Origin: an uncultured Opitutales bacterium
GTDB lineage: Bacteria > Verrucomicrobiota > Verrucomicrobiia > Opitutales > Intestinicryptomonadaceae
DNA: 64,000 bases
Reading direction: 5' to 3'
NCBI GenBank assembly: GCA_900547395.1
Contig: URGP01000003.1
Span: 70,176 to 134,175, forward strand
Shown here: one piece after another, positions 1 through 9,146 of the stretch
Layout of the letters: the number at the start of each line of letters is the position of its first letter
Position numbering within the stretch: position 1 is the stretch's first letter
The notes under the pieces: model-generated
What the model was told of the DNA's origin: nothing
The model's input: only the letters and a program-made list of their open reading frames with translations
Database searches by the model: none
Position numbers and translations under genes: made by a program

Positions 1-4
1 GAAA

Positions 5-493
5 TTATACGCGGCGACGTTTGCGGGCGCGGCATCCGTTATGCGGAACCGGCGTAACGTCGGCGATGGATACAACGATAAAGCCCAATGCCTGCAAAGA
101 GCGAATAGCCGCATCGCGACCCATGCCCGGACCCTTTACCTTCACTGCGACTTCCTTCATGCCGTGGCTCATGGCAACCTTGCCTGCGTCCTGAGTTACG
201 ACTTGCGCGGCGTAAGCGGTGCTCTTTCTCGAGCCGCGGAAGTTCATTTTGCCCGCGCTCGACCAGCTGATTACATTGCCCTGCTGGTCAGTGAAAGAAA
301 CTTTCGTGTTATTGAAAGTGGCGTTGATTGAGCATACGCCCGTGTGGACGTTCTTGCTGCCCTTTGCCTTGCGAATTTTGATTTCACCGAGCTCTTCGCT
401 CAACAAATCCTTTGCAGTCGGCTGGGAAGGCTGCTGTTCCTGAACCTGCTCTTCGGCAACCGTTGTTTCCTTTATTTCTTTTTCTTCGCTCAT
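5..493 (-). CDS. rpsK: 30S ribosomal protein S11
   Basis: S11 sits on the platform of the 30S subunit and helps shape the mRNA exit and the Shine-Dalgarno cleft. The core from about residue 40 ([20 protein letters not shown]) to the basic end ([10 protein letters not shown]) matches the family closely. The protein has 162 residues, about 30 more than usual. The extra part is a Glu/Gln-rich N-terminal tail with no internal Met before the core, so the extension looks real. It is the last gene of the cluster in this window, 19 bases after rpsM; rpsD, rpoA and rplQ would be expected just outside the left edge. Confidence 0.97.
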   Translation of the reverse strand: MSEEKEIKETTVAEEQVQEQQPSQPTAKDLLSEELGEIKIRKAKGSKNVHTGVCSINATFNNTKVSFTDQQGNVISWSSAGKMNFRGSRKSTAYAAQVVTQDAGKVAMSHGMKEVAVKVKGPGMGRDAAIRSLQALGFIVVSIADVTPVPHNGCRARKRRRV

Positions 494-512
494 TTAAAAT
501 CCTTAAAGTTTA

Positions 513-887
513 TTATGCTTTCTGACCTACGCCGACAGTCTTGCGCTTGCCTTTGCGGGTGCGCGCATTCGTGCTTGTGCGCTGGCCTCTTACGGGCAAA
601 CCGCGCATATGCCTCAAACCGCGATAGCTCTTGATTGCGCTCAAACGCTTTAAGTTCGACATGATTTCGCGACGCAAATCGCCTTCAAGCTTGAACTGGT
701 TGTCAGCAATCACCGTCATGATTTTGTTGATGTGCTCTTCGTTCAATTCCTGAGCGCGCATTTCTTCTGGAATGCCCGCTTCCTTGCAAATCAACTTTGC
801 GCGTACAGGGCCAATTCCGTAGATGTATCTGAGCGCATATTCAACGCGCTTATTGTTTGGTATGTCAACACCGAGTAGTCGTGCCAT
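513..887 (-). CDS. rpsM: 30S ribosomal protein S13
   Basis: S13 lies in the head of the 30S subunit and touches the P-site tRNA and the 50S bridge. The start [19 protein letters not shown] and the motif [18 protein letters not shown] near the C-terminus are diagnostic. Length of 124 residues is normal. It follows map by 80 bases, a gap too short for the usual infA and rpmJ genes, and leads straight into rpsK. Confidence 0.97.
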   Translation of the reverse strand: MARLLGVDIPNNKRVEYALRYIYGIGPVRAKLICKEAGIPEEMRAQELNEEHINKIMTVIADNQFKLEGDLRREIMSNLKRLSAIKSYRGLRHMRGLPVRGQRTSTNARTRKGKRKTVGVGQKA

Positions 888-967
888 ATTTATTTAATGT
901 GTTAAAAGATTTTATATAATGATGTTTTTTTTCGATTTGAAAAGCTTTTTTTTCAAAAAAAACAATT

Positions 968-1732
968 CTACTCGCAGACAGTGAGAATTTCAGGCTCTCC
1001 GTCCGTAATTAGAACCGTGTGTTCGGAATGACTGCTCGGTTTGCCGTCCAAAGTATAAACCGTCCAACCGTCCGAACCGATTTTTATGTCGGGCTTGCCC
1101 ATTGCAACCATAGGCTCTATGGCTATCGTCATTCCGGGGCGAAGCAACGCTCCCGTTCCCGCCTTGCCATAGTTCGGAACTTCGGGTTCCTCGTGCAAAT
1201 GCCTGCCGACTCCGTGCCCCGTAAATTCCCTGATAACCGAATATCCCGCATCTTCAACATACTTTTGAATTGCCGCGGAAATATCTCCAACCCGATTGCC
1301 CGCCAATGCCTGCGCTATCCCGACATACATTGACTCTTCAGTGGTTTTGACAAGCCTTGATACTTCTGGGCTTGCCTCGCCTATCACAACCGTTCGAGTG
1401 TTATCGCCTACGAACCCTTGATAGACCACGCATACATCCATGCTAACTATATCTCCGGATTTCAGCACCCTTTCAGGCGTTCCAATTCCATGGATAATCT
1501 CGTCATTAACCGATACGCATATATAACCCGGATACTTCAAACTGCCACATTTGTATTTATAGGAAGCACTCCTGCAAGAATACTTCTCCATAATATCTTT
1601 GGCCGCCCGGTCGATTTCCCAGGTGGATATGCCGATACGTGCCATTTGGCAGAGCTCATTTAGCACTTTCGCGGCAATCACGCAAGCTTGGCGCATGATT
1701 TTCAATTCCCTTTCGGATTTAATGCTAATCAT
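968..1732 (-). CDS. map: Methionine aminopeptidase, type I
   Basis: This cytoplasmic metalloenzyme removes the initiator Met from new proteins. The 254 residues match the type I form: the metal ligands are visible in DVCVVYQGFVGDNTRT (two Asp), GHGVGRHLHEEP (His, Glu side) and AIEPM, with a late SSHSEHTVLITDGEPEILT segment carrying the last Glu. The gene sits between secY and rpsM, the classical place, but adk, which often separates secY and map, is missing. The ATG at 1732 follows an 82-base gap that contains an inverted repeat. Confidence 0.97.
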   Translation of the reverse strand: MISIKSERELKIMRQACVIAAKVLNELCQMARIGISTWEIDRAAKDIMEKYSCRSASYKYKCGSLKYPGYICVSVNDEIIHGIGTPERVLKSGDIVSMDVCVVYQGFVGDNTRTVVIGEASPEVSRLVKTTEESMYVGIAQALAGNRVGDISAAIQKYVEDAGYSVIREFTGHGVGRHLHEEPEVPNYGKAGTGALLRPGMTIAIEPMVAMGKPDIKIGSDGWTVYTLDGKPSSHSEHTVLITDGEPEILTVCE

Positions 1733-1782
1733 ACGGCGCGCCGTCTATTTTGAAATTAAAATTTTAAAGAACATTTTTTCAA

Positions 1783-1810
1783 ATGCGCCGCCTTTAAAAA
1801 AACGGCGCAT
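1783..1810 (-). terminator. Inverted repeat between secY and map
   Basis: ATGCGCCG and CGGCGCAT form an 8-base-pair GC-rich stem just after the secY stop codon. On the minus strand the T-run lies in the loop rather than after the stem, so this is not a textbook terminator. It may trim or partially attenuate transcription between secY and map. Confidence 0.4.
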
Positions 1811-1814
1811 CTCC

Positions 1815-3275
1815 TTATAAAACAAACGCCTTAACAGCCCAGGAAGTCAAGCCAACCACAAGAATTATGATTAGCGGCGTCCAGAGCGCCCAAAGCGATT
1901 TAAGCTGATTTGAATCAATCAATCTGCGGGCTTCGCCCACACTGCGCCCGCGAATGCGACCCTTTTTGAGGAAGCCGTCATAGTGGCGCTGCAAAAGATA
2001 GGTTTCAACCTGCCTCATCGTGTCGAGAGCGACGCCAACGGCAATCAATGCCCCCGTACCGCCAAAGAAGTGCGCGATTTTCGGAGGAATATTCCACTGC
2101 ATCATCAGCATCTGCGGCAATATCGCAATTATCAAAAGGAATATCGAACCCGCCAATGTCAAACGCGTCATCACATAGTCCAAGAACTTTGCCGTCGGCT
2201 CTCCGGGGCGAACGCCGGGGATGTAGCCGCCATAACGCTTCAAATCATCGGCAATCTGCAACGGCTTAAACATAATCGACACCCAAAAATAGCTGAAAAG
2301 CAAAATGAGGACGCCATAAACCGTCGTATAGACTGTTGGGCTGAACTGTCCGAAAATCTGCTGCGGAAAGAGCAAGAGTGCGCTTGCGAAAATGATTGGC
2401 ATAACGCCCGCATAATTTACCTTCAAAGGCAAATATGAGGACTGCCCGCCCATAATCTTGTTGCCCACCATGCGTTTTGCGTACTGCACGGGAATTTTTC
2501 TTGTCGCCTGAGTAACGGCAATGATAGCCGCCGTAACGACAAGCAAGAGAGCAATCATTATTGCCGCCTGAGGTATGCCGCCCATTGCCGCGCCTTCCGC
2601 GCCTATCGGACGGTTGAATACGAGCATGTACGCCTGCGAGAATGCGCCCGGCAAGTCGGCGACGATGCCGACCGTAATCAAAATAGATATGCCGTTGCCG
2701 ATGCCCCGCTGGGTAATCTGCTCCCCAAGCCACATCAAAATCATGCACCCCGTGACGAGGAATATTACCGATGTCACAAAGAACAAGGATAAATTCGACG
2801 CAACCACGATGTTTCCGAACTGATTCGGATCAAAACCTGTAAATAAAGTACCCGGCTTCCAAATAATCGCGTACATCATGAGCATGCCCTGAACAGCCGC
2901 GATTAAAATTGTGAGATAACGGGTGTACTGCGAAATTTTCTGCCTGCCCATCTCGCCTTCCTGCATAAGGCGCGCGAGACTCGGAACAACCGCCCCCATA
3001 AGCTGCAAAATAATAGAAGCACTGATGTACGGCATGATGCCGAGCGCGAAAACCGCACCCTGCATCATTGCACCACCGGTGAACATATTATAAAGACCGA
3101 CCAATCCGCCGCCGTCATTGGAGCCGGAAGCGTAGTAGGCCTGCAACGGGGTCGGGTCAATGCCCGGCAGAGGAATTGCCGCGCCAACACGAGCGATAAA
3201 AATCAACCCGAGCGTCAAAAATATGCGCTGACGCAGTTCGGGAATTTTAAAGCAATTAGTAAAGGCGCTAAACAT
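1815..3275 (-). CDS. secY: Protein translocase subunit SecY
   Basis: SecY is the ten-helix channel of the Sec translocon in the inner membrane. At 486 residues it is slightly longer than E. coli SecY. Family features include an N-terminal amphipathic start (FKIPELRQRIFLT), the plug region after PLPGIDPTPL, QRGIGNGISILI, and the cytosolic loop GGIPGVRP-like segment (RYGGYIPGVRPGEPTAKFL). The gene follows rplO by 19 bases in the spc-type order. SecE is encoded at 34276-34485. Confidence 0.98.
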   Translation of the reverse strand: MFSAFTNCFKIPELRQRIFLTLGLIFIARVGAAIPLPGIDPTPLQAYYASGSNDGGGLVGLYNMFTGGAMMQGAVFALGIMPYISASIILQLMGAVVPSLARLMQEGEMGRQKISQYTRYLTILIAAVQGMLMMYAIIWKPGTLFTGFDPNQFGNIVVASNLSLFFVTSVIFLVTGCMILMWLGEQITQRGIGNGISILITVGIVADLPGAFSQAYMLVFNRPIGAEGAAMGGIPQAAIMIALLLVVTAAIIAVTQATRKIPVQYAKRMVGNKIMGGQSSYLPLKVNYAGVMPIIFASALLLFPQQIFGQFSPTVYTTVYGVLILLFSYFWVSIMFKPLQIADDLKRYGGYIPGVRPGEPTAKFLDYVMTRLTLAGSIFLLIIAILPQMLMMQWNIPPKIAHFFGGTGALIAVGVALDTMRQVETYLLQRHYDGFLKKGRIRGRSVGEARRLIDSNQLKSLWALWTPLIIILVVGLTSWAVKAFVL

Positions 3276-3294
3276 GTCAATTCCTTCCCTGAAA

Positions 3295-3741
3295 CTATTC
3301 GTTTACAACGGCCTTGCCGCCTGCCGCTTCAATCTTTTGGACTGCCGAAGCCGAGAACTTGTCGGCTTTCACGACAAACTTCTTTGTGAGCTTGCCGTTG
3401 CCCAAAACCTTTACGAGATTGTCGCTTGCCCTGACCAAGCCCGCCTTGACCAAGTCGTCCCTTGTGATTTCTTCAAGGTTCAACTTTTCGAGGCAACCTA
3501 CGTTTACGACAGCGTAATCGACAGTAAAGTTCTTGTTGTTGAAGCCGCGATGCGGAAGTTTGCGGTACAAAGGCATCTGACCGCCTTCAAAACCCGCTCT
3601 TACGCCGCCGCCACTGCGGGCTTTCATACCCTTGTGACCTCTGCCCGAAGTGCGACCATGACCACTGCCAATACCGCATCCCTTGCGCTTGGAGTAGTGC
3701 TTTGCACCCTTTGGATTTGAGAGATTGCTTAAATTTGTCAT
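3295..3741 (-). CDS. rplO: 50S ribosomal protein L15
   Basis: L15 is a late assembly protein of the 50S subunit. The Gly/Lys-rich N-terminal segment (GCGIGSGHGRTSGRGHKGMK) and GFEGGQMPLYRKLPHRGF are diagnostic, and 148 residues is the normal size. It follows rpsE by only 19 bases, so rpmD (L30), which usually lies between the two, is absent here. Confidence 0.97.
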   Translation of the reverse strand: MTNLSNLSNPKGAKHYSKRKGCGIGSGHGRTSGRGHKGMKARSGGGVRAGFEGGQMPLYRKLPHRGFNNKNFTVDYAVVNVGCLEKLNLEEITRDDLVKAGLVRASDNLVKVLGNGKLTKKFVVKADKFSASAVQKIEAAGGKAVVNE

Positions 3742-3760
3742 TGTTAAAATCTCCTTTTTT

Positions 3761-4264
3761 TTAGCTTCTCAATGCGGAAATGGCTTCCGCAGTGCGGAGC
3801 TGGTGAAGAGCGCGCAATGTCGCGTTTACCATAGCCGAATCGTTGTTGGAGCCGAGGCTCTTGCTCAATACGTCTTTGACGCCTGCCGCTTCCAAAACAG
3901 CCCTCACGCCGCCGCCTGCGATAACGCCCGTACCGGGAGCAGCCGGACGGAGCAATACTTTGCCGCCGTCGAATGCGCCGATGACTTCGTGGGGAATTGT
4001 GTTATCCTTCAAGCATACGTTTGACATATTCTTGCGCGCACGTTCCGTAGCTTTCTTGATGCAGTCGGGAACTTCCTTTGCTTTGCCGAAACCTACGCCG
4101 ACCAAGCCCTTGCCGTCGCCCAAAACAACGAGCGCGGAAAATGTGAAACGGCGACCGCCCTTCACAACCTTTGCGCAACGATTGATGTGCACGACTTTTT
4201 CAATAAATTCCGGAGCTGCAACTTCTTCGCGAGCGCCCTTGCCACTTTTAATATCTTTAGCCAT
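3761..4264 (-). CDS. rpsE: 30S ribosomal protein S5
   Basis: S5 binds the back of the 30S body and takes part in decoding accuracy and mRNA unwinding. The S5 core appears as [19 protein letters not shown] followed by [21 protein letters not shown] chose the ATG at 4264 ([10 protein letters not shown], 167 residues) because the longer reading needs a TTG next to the rplR stop, while the ATG has a purine-rich GGGAAAG just upstream. Neighbours are rplR upstream and rplO downstream. Confidence 0.95.
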   Translation of the reverse strand: MAKDIKSGKGAREEVAAPEFIEKVVHINRCAKVVKGGRRFTFSALVVLGDGKGLVGVGFGKAKEVPDCIKKATERARKNMSNVCLKDNTIPHEVIGAFDGGKVLLRPAAPGTGVIAGGGVRAVLEAAGVKDVLSKSLGSNNDSAMVNATLRALHQLRTAEAISALRS

Positions 4265-4279
4265 TTTTCTTTCCCGCAA

Positions 4280-4642
4280 TTAGAAGTTAATGCCAGTCTG
4301 GCGAACCGCGTCCGCAAAGCTCTTAACGCAGCCGTGATAGCGGCGGGAGCCTCTATCCAAAACAACTGCAGTAACGCCTGCCGACTTCATTTTTTCGCCA
4401 AGTTTTGAACCCAATGCAACAGCGCCCGCAACGTTCGCCAAAATCTTCTCGCCGTTCAATTCCTTGCTCAAAGAGCAAAGGGATACGAGAGTCTTGCCTT
4501 CTTTGTCGTCGATGCACTGTGCGCAAATATGCTTGTTGGAAAAACGCACTACCAAGCGGGGGCGTTCCGCCGTGCCGAAAACACGGCTGCGTACGCGCCA
4601 ACGACGCTTTTGTGCCAACATCTTTTTCTTTTCGAGTTTCAT
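4280..4642 (-). CDS. rplR: 50S ribosomal protein L18
   Basis: L18 binds 5S rRNA in the central protuberance together with L5 and L25. The basic N-terminus (RRWRVRSRVFGTAERPRLVV) and the end SRRYHGCVKSFADAVRQTGINF-type tail are typical, with 120 residues. Stop and next start (rpsE) are about 16 bases apart, so the two genes are co-translated. Confidence 0.96.
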   Translation of the reverse strand: MKLEKKKMLAQKRRWRVRSRVFGTAERPRLVVRFSNKHICAQCIDDKEGKTLVSLCSLSKELNGEKILANVAGAVALGSKLGEKMKSAGVTAVVLDRGSRRYHGCVKSFADAVRQTGINF

Positions 4643-4672
4643 ATAAAAATCCTTCTCTAATTAAGACAAGCG

Positions 4673-5221
4673 TTAAGCCGTCTTCTTGCCTTCCTTCCTG
4701 CGGATAAATTCGCCGCGGATTCTCACACCCTTGCCCTTGTAAGGCTCTACAGGGTAGAAGTTTTTGATGTCCGCCGCAACCTGTCCGACGAGGTGCTTGC
4801 TTGCGCCTGAAATAGTAAGCATGGGATTGCGGTCAGGCAATTCGCCTACAACAACCGTAATGCCTTCGGGCACCTGATATACGCAGGGATGCGCATAGCC
4901 GAGAGCCAAAGTCAAAACATTGCCTTTTAGTTCAGCCTTAAAACCTACGCCGTAAATTTCAAGGATTTTTTCAAAGCCTTTGGATACGCCTTCCACCATT
5001 GCGTTTACAACGCTGCGGGCAGTGCCGTGCATTGCTCCCGAAAAACGGGAATTGGACGCGGGCGCAAAATGAATCGCGCCGTCTTCCAACGTGATTTTTA
5101 CGGCGGAAGCAAACGTCTTTTCGAGTTTGCCCTTCGGACCTTCTACTTTAACGGTATTTCCGTCAACGGCAACTTTTACGCCTGCCGGAATTACCACTGG
5201 AAGTTTACCTATTCTACTCAT
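4673..5221 (-). CDS. rplF: 50S ribosomal protein L6
   Basis: L6 supports the sarcin-ricin loop region of the 50S subunit. The family start MSRIGKLPVVIPAGVKV fixes the ATG at 5221; a longer in-frame reading would add seven residues overlapping the spacer after rpsH and is unlikely. The C-terminal signature appears as EPYKGKGVRIRGEFIRRKEGKK. Protein length is 182 residues, normal for the family. Confidence 0.97.
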   Translation of the reverse strand: MSRIGKLPVVIPAGVKVAVDGNTVKVEGPKGKLEKTFASAVKITLEDGAIHFAPASNSRFSGAMHGTARSVVNAMVEGVSKGFEKILEIYGVGFKAELKGNVLTLALGYAHPCVYQVPEGITVVVGELPDRNPMLTISGASKHLVGQVAADIKNFYPVEPYKGKGVRIRGEFIRRKEGKKTA

Positions 5222-5235
5222 ATTCCAAAACTCCC

Positions 5236-5631
5236 TTACCAAACTTTGCAGATTAACTCACCGCCCGCCTTGTTCTTGCGGCAATCGCCGTCTGTCAAAA
5301 CGCCGCGCGATGTGGTGAGGATGGAAATGCCCATGCCGCCCAATACGCGGGGAATGTCAGAACAAGAGTAGTACAAACGGCGTCCCGGCTTGCTTACGCG
5401 TTCGATTTGCGTAATTGCAGGAACTCCGCCAACATACTTCAAGGTGATTTCTATTTTCTTTTCAGCCTTTTCGCCCGAAACCGCGAAATCTGCGATGTAA
5501 CCGTTATCTTTCAAGATTTTTACGATGCCTTCGCGGATGTTCGACCAAGATGCGGAGCAAGAATCCTTGCGCGCATTGCTCGCGTTGCGAATGATTGTCA
5601 AAAAGTCGCCAATATTATCGTGTGATGCCAT
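5236..5631 (-). CDS. rpsH: 30S ribosomal protein S8
   Basis: S8 nucleates assembly of the 30S central domain and, in other bacteria, represses its own operon. The motif DFLTIIRNASNARKDSCSAS near the start and the end VLGGMGISILTTSRGVLTD are typical. Length is 131 residues. No S8-like operator was recognised between rplX and rplE. Confidence 0.97.
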   Translation of the reverse strand: MASHDNIGDFLTIIRNASNARKDSCSASWSNIREGIVKILKDNGYIADFAVSGEKAEKKIEITLKYVGGVPAITQIERVSKPGRRLYYSCSDIPRVLGGMGISILTTSRGVLTDGDCRKNKAGGELICKVW

Positions 5632-5650
5632 ATCGATATTCCTTCCTTAA

Positions 5651-5956
5651 TTACCAAGACGCCTTTGTAACGCCCGGTATCTTGCCGTCGAGAGCCAACT
5701 CGCGGAATGTGATACGGGAAAGACCGAACTTGCGAATGTATGCGCGCGAACGACCCGAAATCGAGCAGCGGTTCCTCAAGCGGATTTTGGAGGAGTTGCG
5801 CGGCAATTTTGCCATAGCTTTCTGGGCCGCGAAAAATTCTTCGTCCGAAGAGTTCGGATTGGAGAGAATTTTCTTCAGCTCAGCACGCTTTGCGGCGTAC
5901 TTGGCAACGAGCTTTTCACGCTTCAAATTTCTTTGGATTGATGATTTTTTAGCCAT
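5651..5956 (-). CDS. rpsN: 30S ribosomal protein S14 (zinc-free type)
   Basis: S14 lies in the 30S head. This is the long 101-residue form without the CXXC zinc ribbon found in short S14; the conserved part is [20 protein letters not shown] and the C-terminal KASW. It lies between rplE and rpsH, as in the usual spc order. Confidence 0.97.
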   Translation of the reverse strand: MAKKSSIQRNLKREKLVAKYAAKRAELKKILSNPNSSDEEFFAAQKAMAKLPRNSSKIRLRNRCSISGRSRAYIRKFGLSRITFRELALDGKIPGVTKASW

Positions 5957-5960
5957 AATT

Positions 5961-6536
5961 TTACTTAGCCTCCGTTGTTACAGCGTCTGCATTGGGTTTG
6001 CGGAAAGGCATGCCCAACTGCTTCAAAAGCTCGCGGCCTTCATCGTCGGTTTTTGCCGTTGTCACGATTGTGATGTCCATGCCCAAATTTTTACGGTTGG
6101 GGTCAACTGTAATTTCGGGGAAAATTGTGTGGTCTGCCACGCCAAAGCTGTAATTGCCATGGCCGTCCAAGCGGGTGCCTACGCCGCGGAAGTCGCGGAT
6201 TGACGGAAGCACGATGTTTATAAACTTGTAAAGGAATTCCCACATGCGCGCGCCGCGCAATGTCACCATAACGCCGTTTGCCTGACCTTCGCGAAGCTTA
6301 AAGTTCGCAATGCTCTTGCGCGATTTGGTGATTACGGGTTGCTGACCCGCAAGCTTTGCTATTTCCTTGACTACTTCCTGCACCCATTCTTTTGAGTTTT
6401 CGCTGCGGATGCCCGAGCTGATAACGATTTTTTCAAGATTGGGAACATTGTGCGGATTTGAATGGTTCAACGCCTTTTCAAGCGCGGGAACCACTTTTTC
6501 CGCATACATCTTTTTTAATACCGGTGTATTGTTCAT
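5961..6536 (-). CDS. rplE: 50S ribosomal protein L5
   Basis: L5 holds 5S rRNA in the central protuberance and forms an inter-subunit bridge. Family motifs are [32 protein letters not shown] and the loop [16 protein letters not shown]. It has 191 residues, a few more than most, owing to a slightly longer C-terminal tail. The rpsN start follows its stop by only 4 bases. Confidence 0.97.
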   Translation of the reverse strand: MNNTPVLKKMYAEKVVPALEKALNHSNPHNVPNLEKIVISSGIRSENSKEWVQEVVKEIAKLAGQQPVITKSRKSIANFKLREGQANGVMVTLRGARMWEFLYKFINIVLPSIRDFRGVGTRLDGHGNYSFGVADHTIFPEITVDPNRKNLGMDITIVTTAKTDDEGRELLKQLGMPFRKPNADAVTTEAK

Positions 6537-6568
6537 TGTTTTTTATTGTTTGGGTCGCTGCTTACGCC

Positions 6569-6814
6569 TTACTTCTTTTTGGAATCAAAACGCCCAGCCG
6601 ACATTACATTTGAAATGTGCAAAGACTGTTCGCGCTCAACGATTGCCCCTTCGGGATTTTTTTCGCTTTTGCGCTCGTGGTGCTTTCTCATGTTTACGCC
6701 TTCAACAAGAACGCGCTGCGCCTTCGGGAAAACCGCCAATACTTTGCCTCTCGAGCCCTTTGCAGAACCCGAAATAACTACAACTTCTTCGCCTTTTTTT
6801 ACGCTGTTTTTCAT
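6569..6814 (-). CDS. rplX: 50S ribosomal protein L24 (short form)
   Basis: L24 is an early assembly initiator of the 50S subunit. The KOW motif (KGEEVVVISGSAKGSRGKV) is followed by VLVEGVNMRKHHER, both diagnostic. At 81 residues it is some 20 shorter than E. coli L24 and lacks most of the C-terminal extension, but the reading frame is clean. Only one base separates its start from the rplN stop. Confidence 0.94.
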   Translation of the reverse strand: MKNSVKKGEEVVVISGSAKGSRGKVLAVFPKAQRVLVEGVNMRKHHERKSEKNPEGAIVEREQSLHISNVMSAGRFDSKKK

Positions 6815-6815
6815 A

Positions 6816-7181
6816 TTAGAGTACCTCCGGTGCGAGAGAAATAATCTTCATAAAGTTCTTTGAACGCAATTCGCGCGCAACCGGCCCGAAAATGCGCGTG
6901 CCTTTCGGATTGCCGTTATTGTCGAGAATTACGACGGCATTTGAGTCAAAACGCAAGTATGAACCGTCGGCTCTGCGAATCGGAGCCTTGGTGCGGACGA
7001 TGACCGCCTTGGCAACAGTGCCCTTCTTGACGGCGGCGTCCGGAGTTGACGATTTTACCGCAACCACAATCGTGTCGCCGATTTTTGCGTTTCTGCTAAT
7101 TTGACCGAGGCGGCGAATCATCGCCACTTCCTTAGCGCCGGTGTTGTCTGCAACAACTAATCTTGTCTGCATCTGTATCAT
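6816..7181 (-). CDS. rplN: 50S ribosomal protein L14
   Basis: L14 forms bridges to the 30S subunit. The start [18 protein letters not shown] is one of the most conserved ribosomal sequences and fixes the start codon; the end [20 protein letters not shown] matches too. Length is 121 residues. Confidence 0.98.
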   Translation of the reverse strand: MIQMQTRLVVADNTGAKEVAMIRRLGQISRNAKIGDTIVVAVKSSTPDAAVKKGTVAKAVIVRTKAPIRRADGSYLRFDSNAVVILDNNGNPKGTRIFGPVARELRSKNFMKIISLAPEVL

Positions 7182-7198
7182 TGCAATATCTCCTTGGA

Positions 7199-7471
7199 CT
7201 ATGCCGTTACGGGTGCTTTTTCAATGATGCGCACTACGCGGAAACGCTTCATCTTGCTGAGCGGACGCGTTTCTGCAACTTCAACCTTGTCGCCCAATGC
7301 GCACTCGTTCTTTTCGTCGTGGACGTGAATTACGGTCTTGCGGCGAATTTCCTTGTGGTACAACGGATGCGGCACTTTGTAAAAGTACGTAACCTTAATG
7401 CTCTTGTCGCCTGAGCGCGATGTAACCACGCCGACGATGCTCTTACGGAATTTTCTTTGAACTTCAGCCAT
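7199..7471 (-). CDS. rpsQ: 30S ribosomal protein S17
   Basis: S17 is an early-binding OB-fold protein of the 30S body. [19 protein letters not shown] and the [20 protein letters not shown] segment identify it. Length is 90 residues; it lies between rpmC and rplN as usual. Confidence 0.96.
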   Translation of the reverse strand: MAEVQRKFRKSIVGVVTSRSGDKSIKVTYFYKVPHPLYHKEIRRKTVIHVHDEKNECALGDKVEVAETRPLSKMKRFRVVRIIEKAPVTA

Positions 7472-7486
7472 TTTTATGCCTCTCTA

Positions 7487-7672
7487 TTATTTCTTCTGGC
7501 TCTTTATGGTTTCAAAACGGGCAATGTCGCGACGCAAAACGCGGATGCGCCCCGTGTTTTCAACCTGACCTGTTCTTTTGCGGATGTTGAGACCGAGCAA
7601 TTCGTCGCGCATTTCGCGCAATTTCTTGTCGAGTTCTTCAACGGAAAGCTCTCTTATATCTTTCGATTTCAT
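7487..7672 (-). CDS. rpmC: 50S ribosomal protein L29
   Basis: L29 is a small two-helix protein next to the peptide exit tunnel. MKSKDIRELSVEELDKKLRE and the NIRKRTGQVENTGRIRVLRR part are typical. I chose the ATG at 7672 (61 residues) over a TTG two codons earlier. Confidence 0.95.
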   Translation of the reverse strand: MKSKDIRELSVEELDKKLREMRDELLGLNIRKRTGQVENTGRIRVLRRDIARFETIKSQKK

Positions 7673-7687
7673 TGTCAACCTCTCATC

Positions 7688-8116
7688 TTAGAGTATTTCA
7701 ACGCCTTCGCGAACGATAAAGCGGCAACGGAATGGCAGTTTGCCGTCCGCAAGCCTCATTGCTTCGCGAGCCTGAGATGCAGGAACACCTGAAATCTCAA
7801 ACAAAATAACACCCGGCTTAATGACTGCGCACCAGTATTCAACCGCGCCCTTACCCTTACCCTGACGAGTTTCGGCAGGCTTCTTGGTTACAGGCTTGTG
7901 CGGGAATATGCGCATCCAAACTTTGCCCTTACGTTTCAAATATCTGTTAATCGCAACACGAGCCGCTTCGATTTGGGCTGCCGTGCAACGGCCTCTGTCG
8001 AGAGCCTGGATTGCATAGTCGCCGAAAGAGATGCTGTCGCCGCCCTTGGCGTCGCCGTAGATGCGCCCCTTTTGGACTTTGCGATACTTCGTTCTTGTTG
8101 GAAGTATATTTGCCAT
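7688..8116 (-). CDS. rplP: 50S ribosomal protein L16
   Basis: L16 organises the A-site tRNA elbow and peptidyl-transferase region. The motif WMRIFPHKPVTKKPAETRQG, then GKGAVEYWCAVIKPG, is unmistakable. Length is 142 residues. It lies between rpsC and rpmC. Confidence 0.98.
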   Translation of the reverse strand: MANILPTRTKYRKVQKGRIYGDAKGGDSISFGDYAIQALDRGRCTAAQIEAARVAINRYLKRKGKVWMRIFPHKPVTKKPAETRQGKGKGAVEYWCAVIKPGVILFEISGVPASQAREAMRLADGKLPFRCRFIVREGVEIL

Positions 8117-8142
8117 CTTGTTAAACTCTTCCTAATTTAAAA

Positions 8143-8775
8143 TTATAGTACGTCTTCGGGCTTCAAGCACAACCAGCATTTTACGCCGATTTTGCCGTAA
8201 AGCGTATGCGCTTCGGTGAAGCCGTAGTCGATGTTTTCACGCAATGTCTGCAAGGGAATGCGGCCTTTTCTCTGCCATTCCGTGCGGGCAATTTCCGCGC
8301 CGCCCAAACGACCTGAAATCTGGATTTTGATGCCCATTGCGCCCAATGCCATTGTCTGGGTTATCGCCTTTTTGATTGCCCTGCGGAAAGAAATTCTGCG
8401 TTCCAACTGCAATGCAACGCTTTCCGCAACGAGGTATGCAACCAAGTCGGGCTTCTTCACTTCCTGAATGTCAACCAAAACGTCCTTGCCGATGTACTTT
8501 GCCAAGTCGGCTTTGAGCTGTTCGAGCAACGCGCCCTTCTGACCGATTACAACGCCCGGACGAGCCGTATAAATCTTGACGCGAATGCGCTGACCCGCGC
8601 GTTCAATAAAGATTTTCGGCACAGATGCGCCCTTTAATTTTTCGCGGAGAAATTCGCGAATGCGATAATCTTCCGCCAAGAATTTGGAATAATCCGCCTT
8701 GTTTGCGTACCAGCGCGAATCCCAGTCGCGGCGTACTGCAAGACGAAAACCTCTCGGATTTACTTTTTGTCCCAT
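8143..8775 (-). CDS. rpsC: 30S ribosomal protein S3
   Basis: S3 lines the mRNA entry channel of the 30S subunit. MGQKVNPRGFRLAVRRDWDS at the start, the KH motif TARPGVVIGQKGALLEQLK and SGRLGGAEIARTEWQRKGR are diagnostic. Length is 210 residues. Confidence 0.98.
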   Translation of the reverse strand: MGQKVNPRGFRLAVRRDWDSRWYANKADYSKFLAEDYRIREFLREKLKGASVPKIFIERAGQRIRVKIYTARPGVVIGQKGALLEQLKADLAKYIGKDVLVDIQEVKKPDLVAYLVAESVALQLERRISFRRAIKKAITQTMALGAMGIKIQISGRLGGAEIARTEWQRKGRIPLQTLRENIDYGFTEAHTLYGKIGVKCWLCLKPEDVL

Positions 8776-8791
8776 ATGCTATTTCTCCAAA

Positions 8792-9127
8792 TTACTTCTC
8801 GTCGCTCAACACTATTGTGATGTGGCTTGTGCGCTTGCGGATAGGATGCGCACTGCCGCGCGCAACAGGACGGTAGCGCTTGAACGCTATGCCTTGATTA
8901 ACTATCGCAGACTTCACCTTCAACGATGCCGCCGATACGCCATTGTTATTTTCTGCATTTGCAATTGCACTCGCAAGTGTCTTTGCAATCAATGCCGCGC
9001 TCTTTCTCGGCACAAGACCCAAGATTTCGAGAGCTTCCGCAGCATTAAGCCCCTGTATTTTACGGGCGACTTCGCGTACCTTCTTGTCGGACATACGCGC
9101 AAACTTTGTCAATGCTTTTACTTCCAT
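8792..9127 (-). CDS. rplV: 50S ribosomal protein L22
   Basis: L22 lines the nascent-peptide tunnel with its beta-hairpin. The conserved end RPVARGSAHPIRKRTSHITI and the helix ARKIQGLNAAEALEILG identify it. Length is 111 residues. Unusually it is preceded, on the minus strand, not by rpsS but by a small gene for an exported protein (9147-9482). Confidence 0.97.
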   Translation of the reverse strand: MEVKALTKFARMSDKKVREVARKIQGLNAAEALEILGLVPRKSAALIAKTLASAIANAENNNGVSAASLKVKSAIVNQGIAFKRYRPVARGSAHPIRKRTSHITIVLSDEK

Positions 9128-9146
9128 TTTCGTATTTGTTTTAAAT

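Noticed and set aside
888..967. rpmJ (L36) between map and rpsM
   Set aside because: Only 80 bases, too short for L36, and no Cys-rich basic frame is present.
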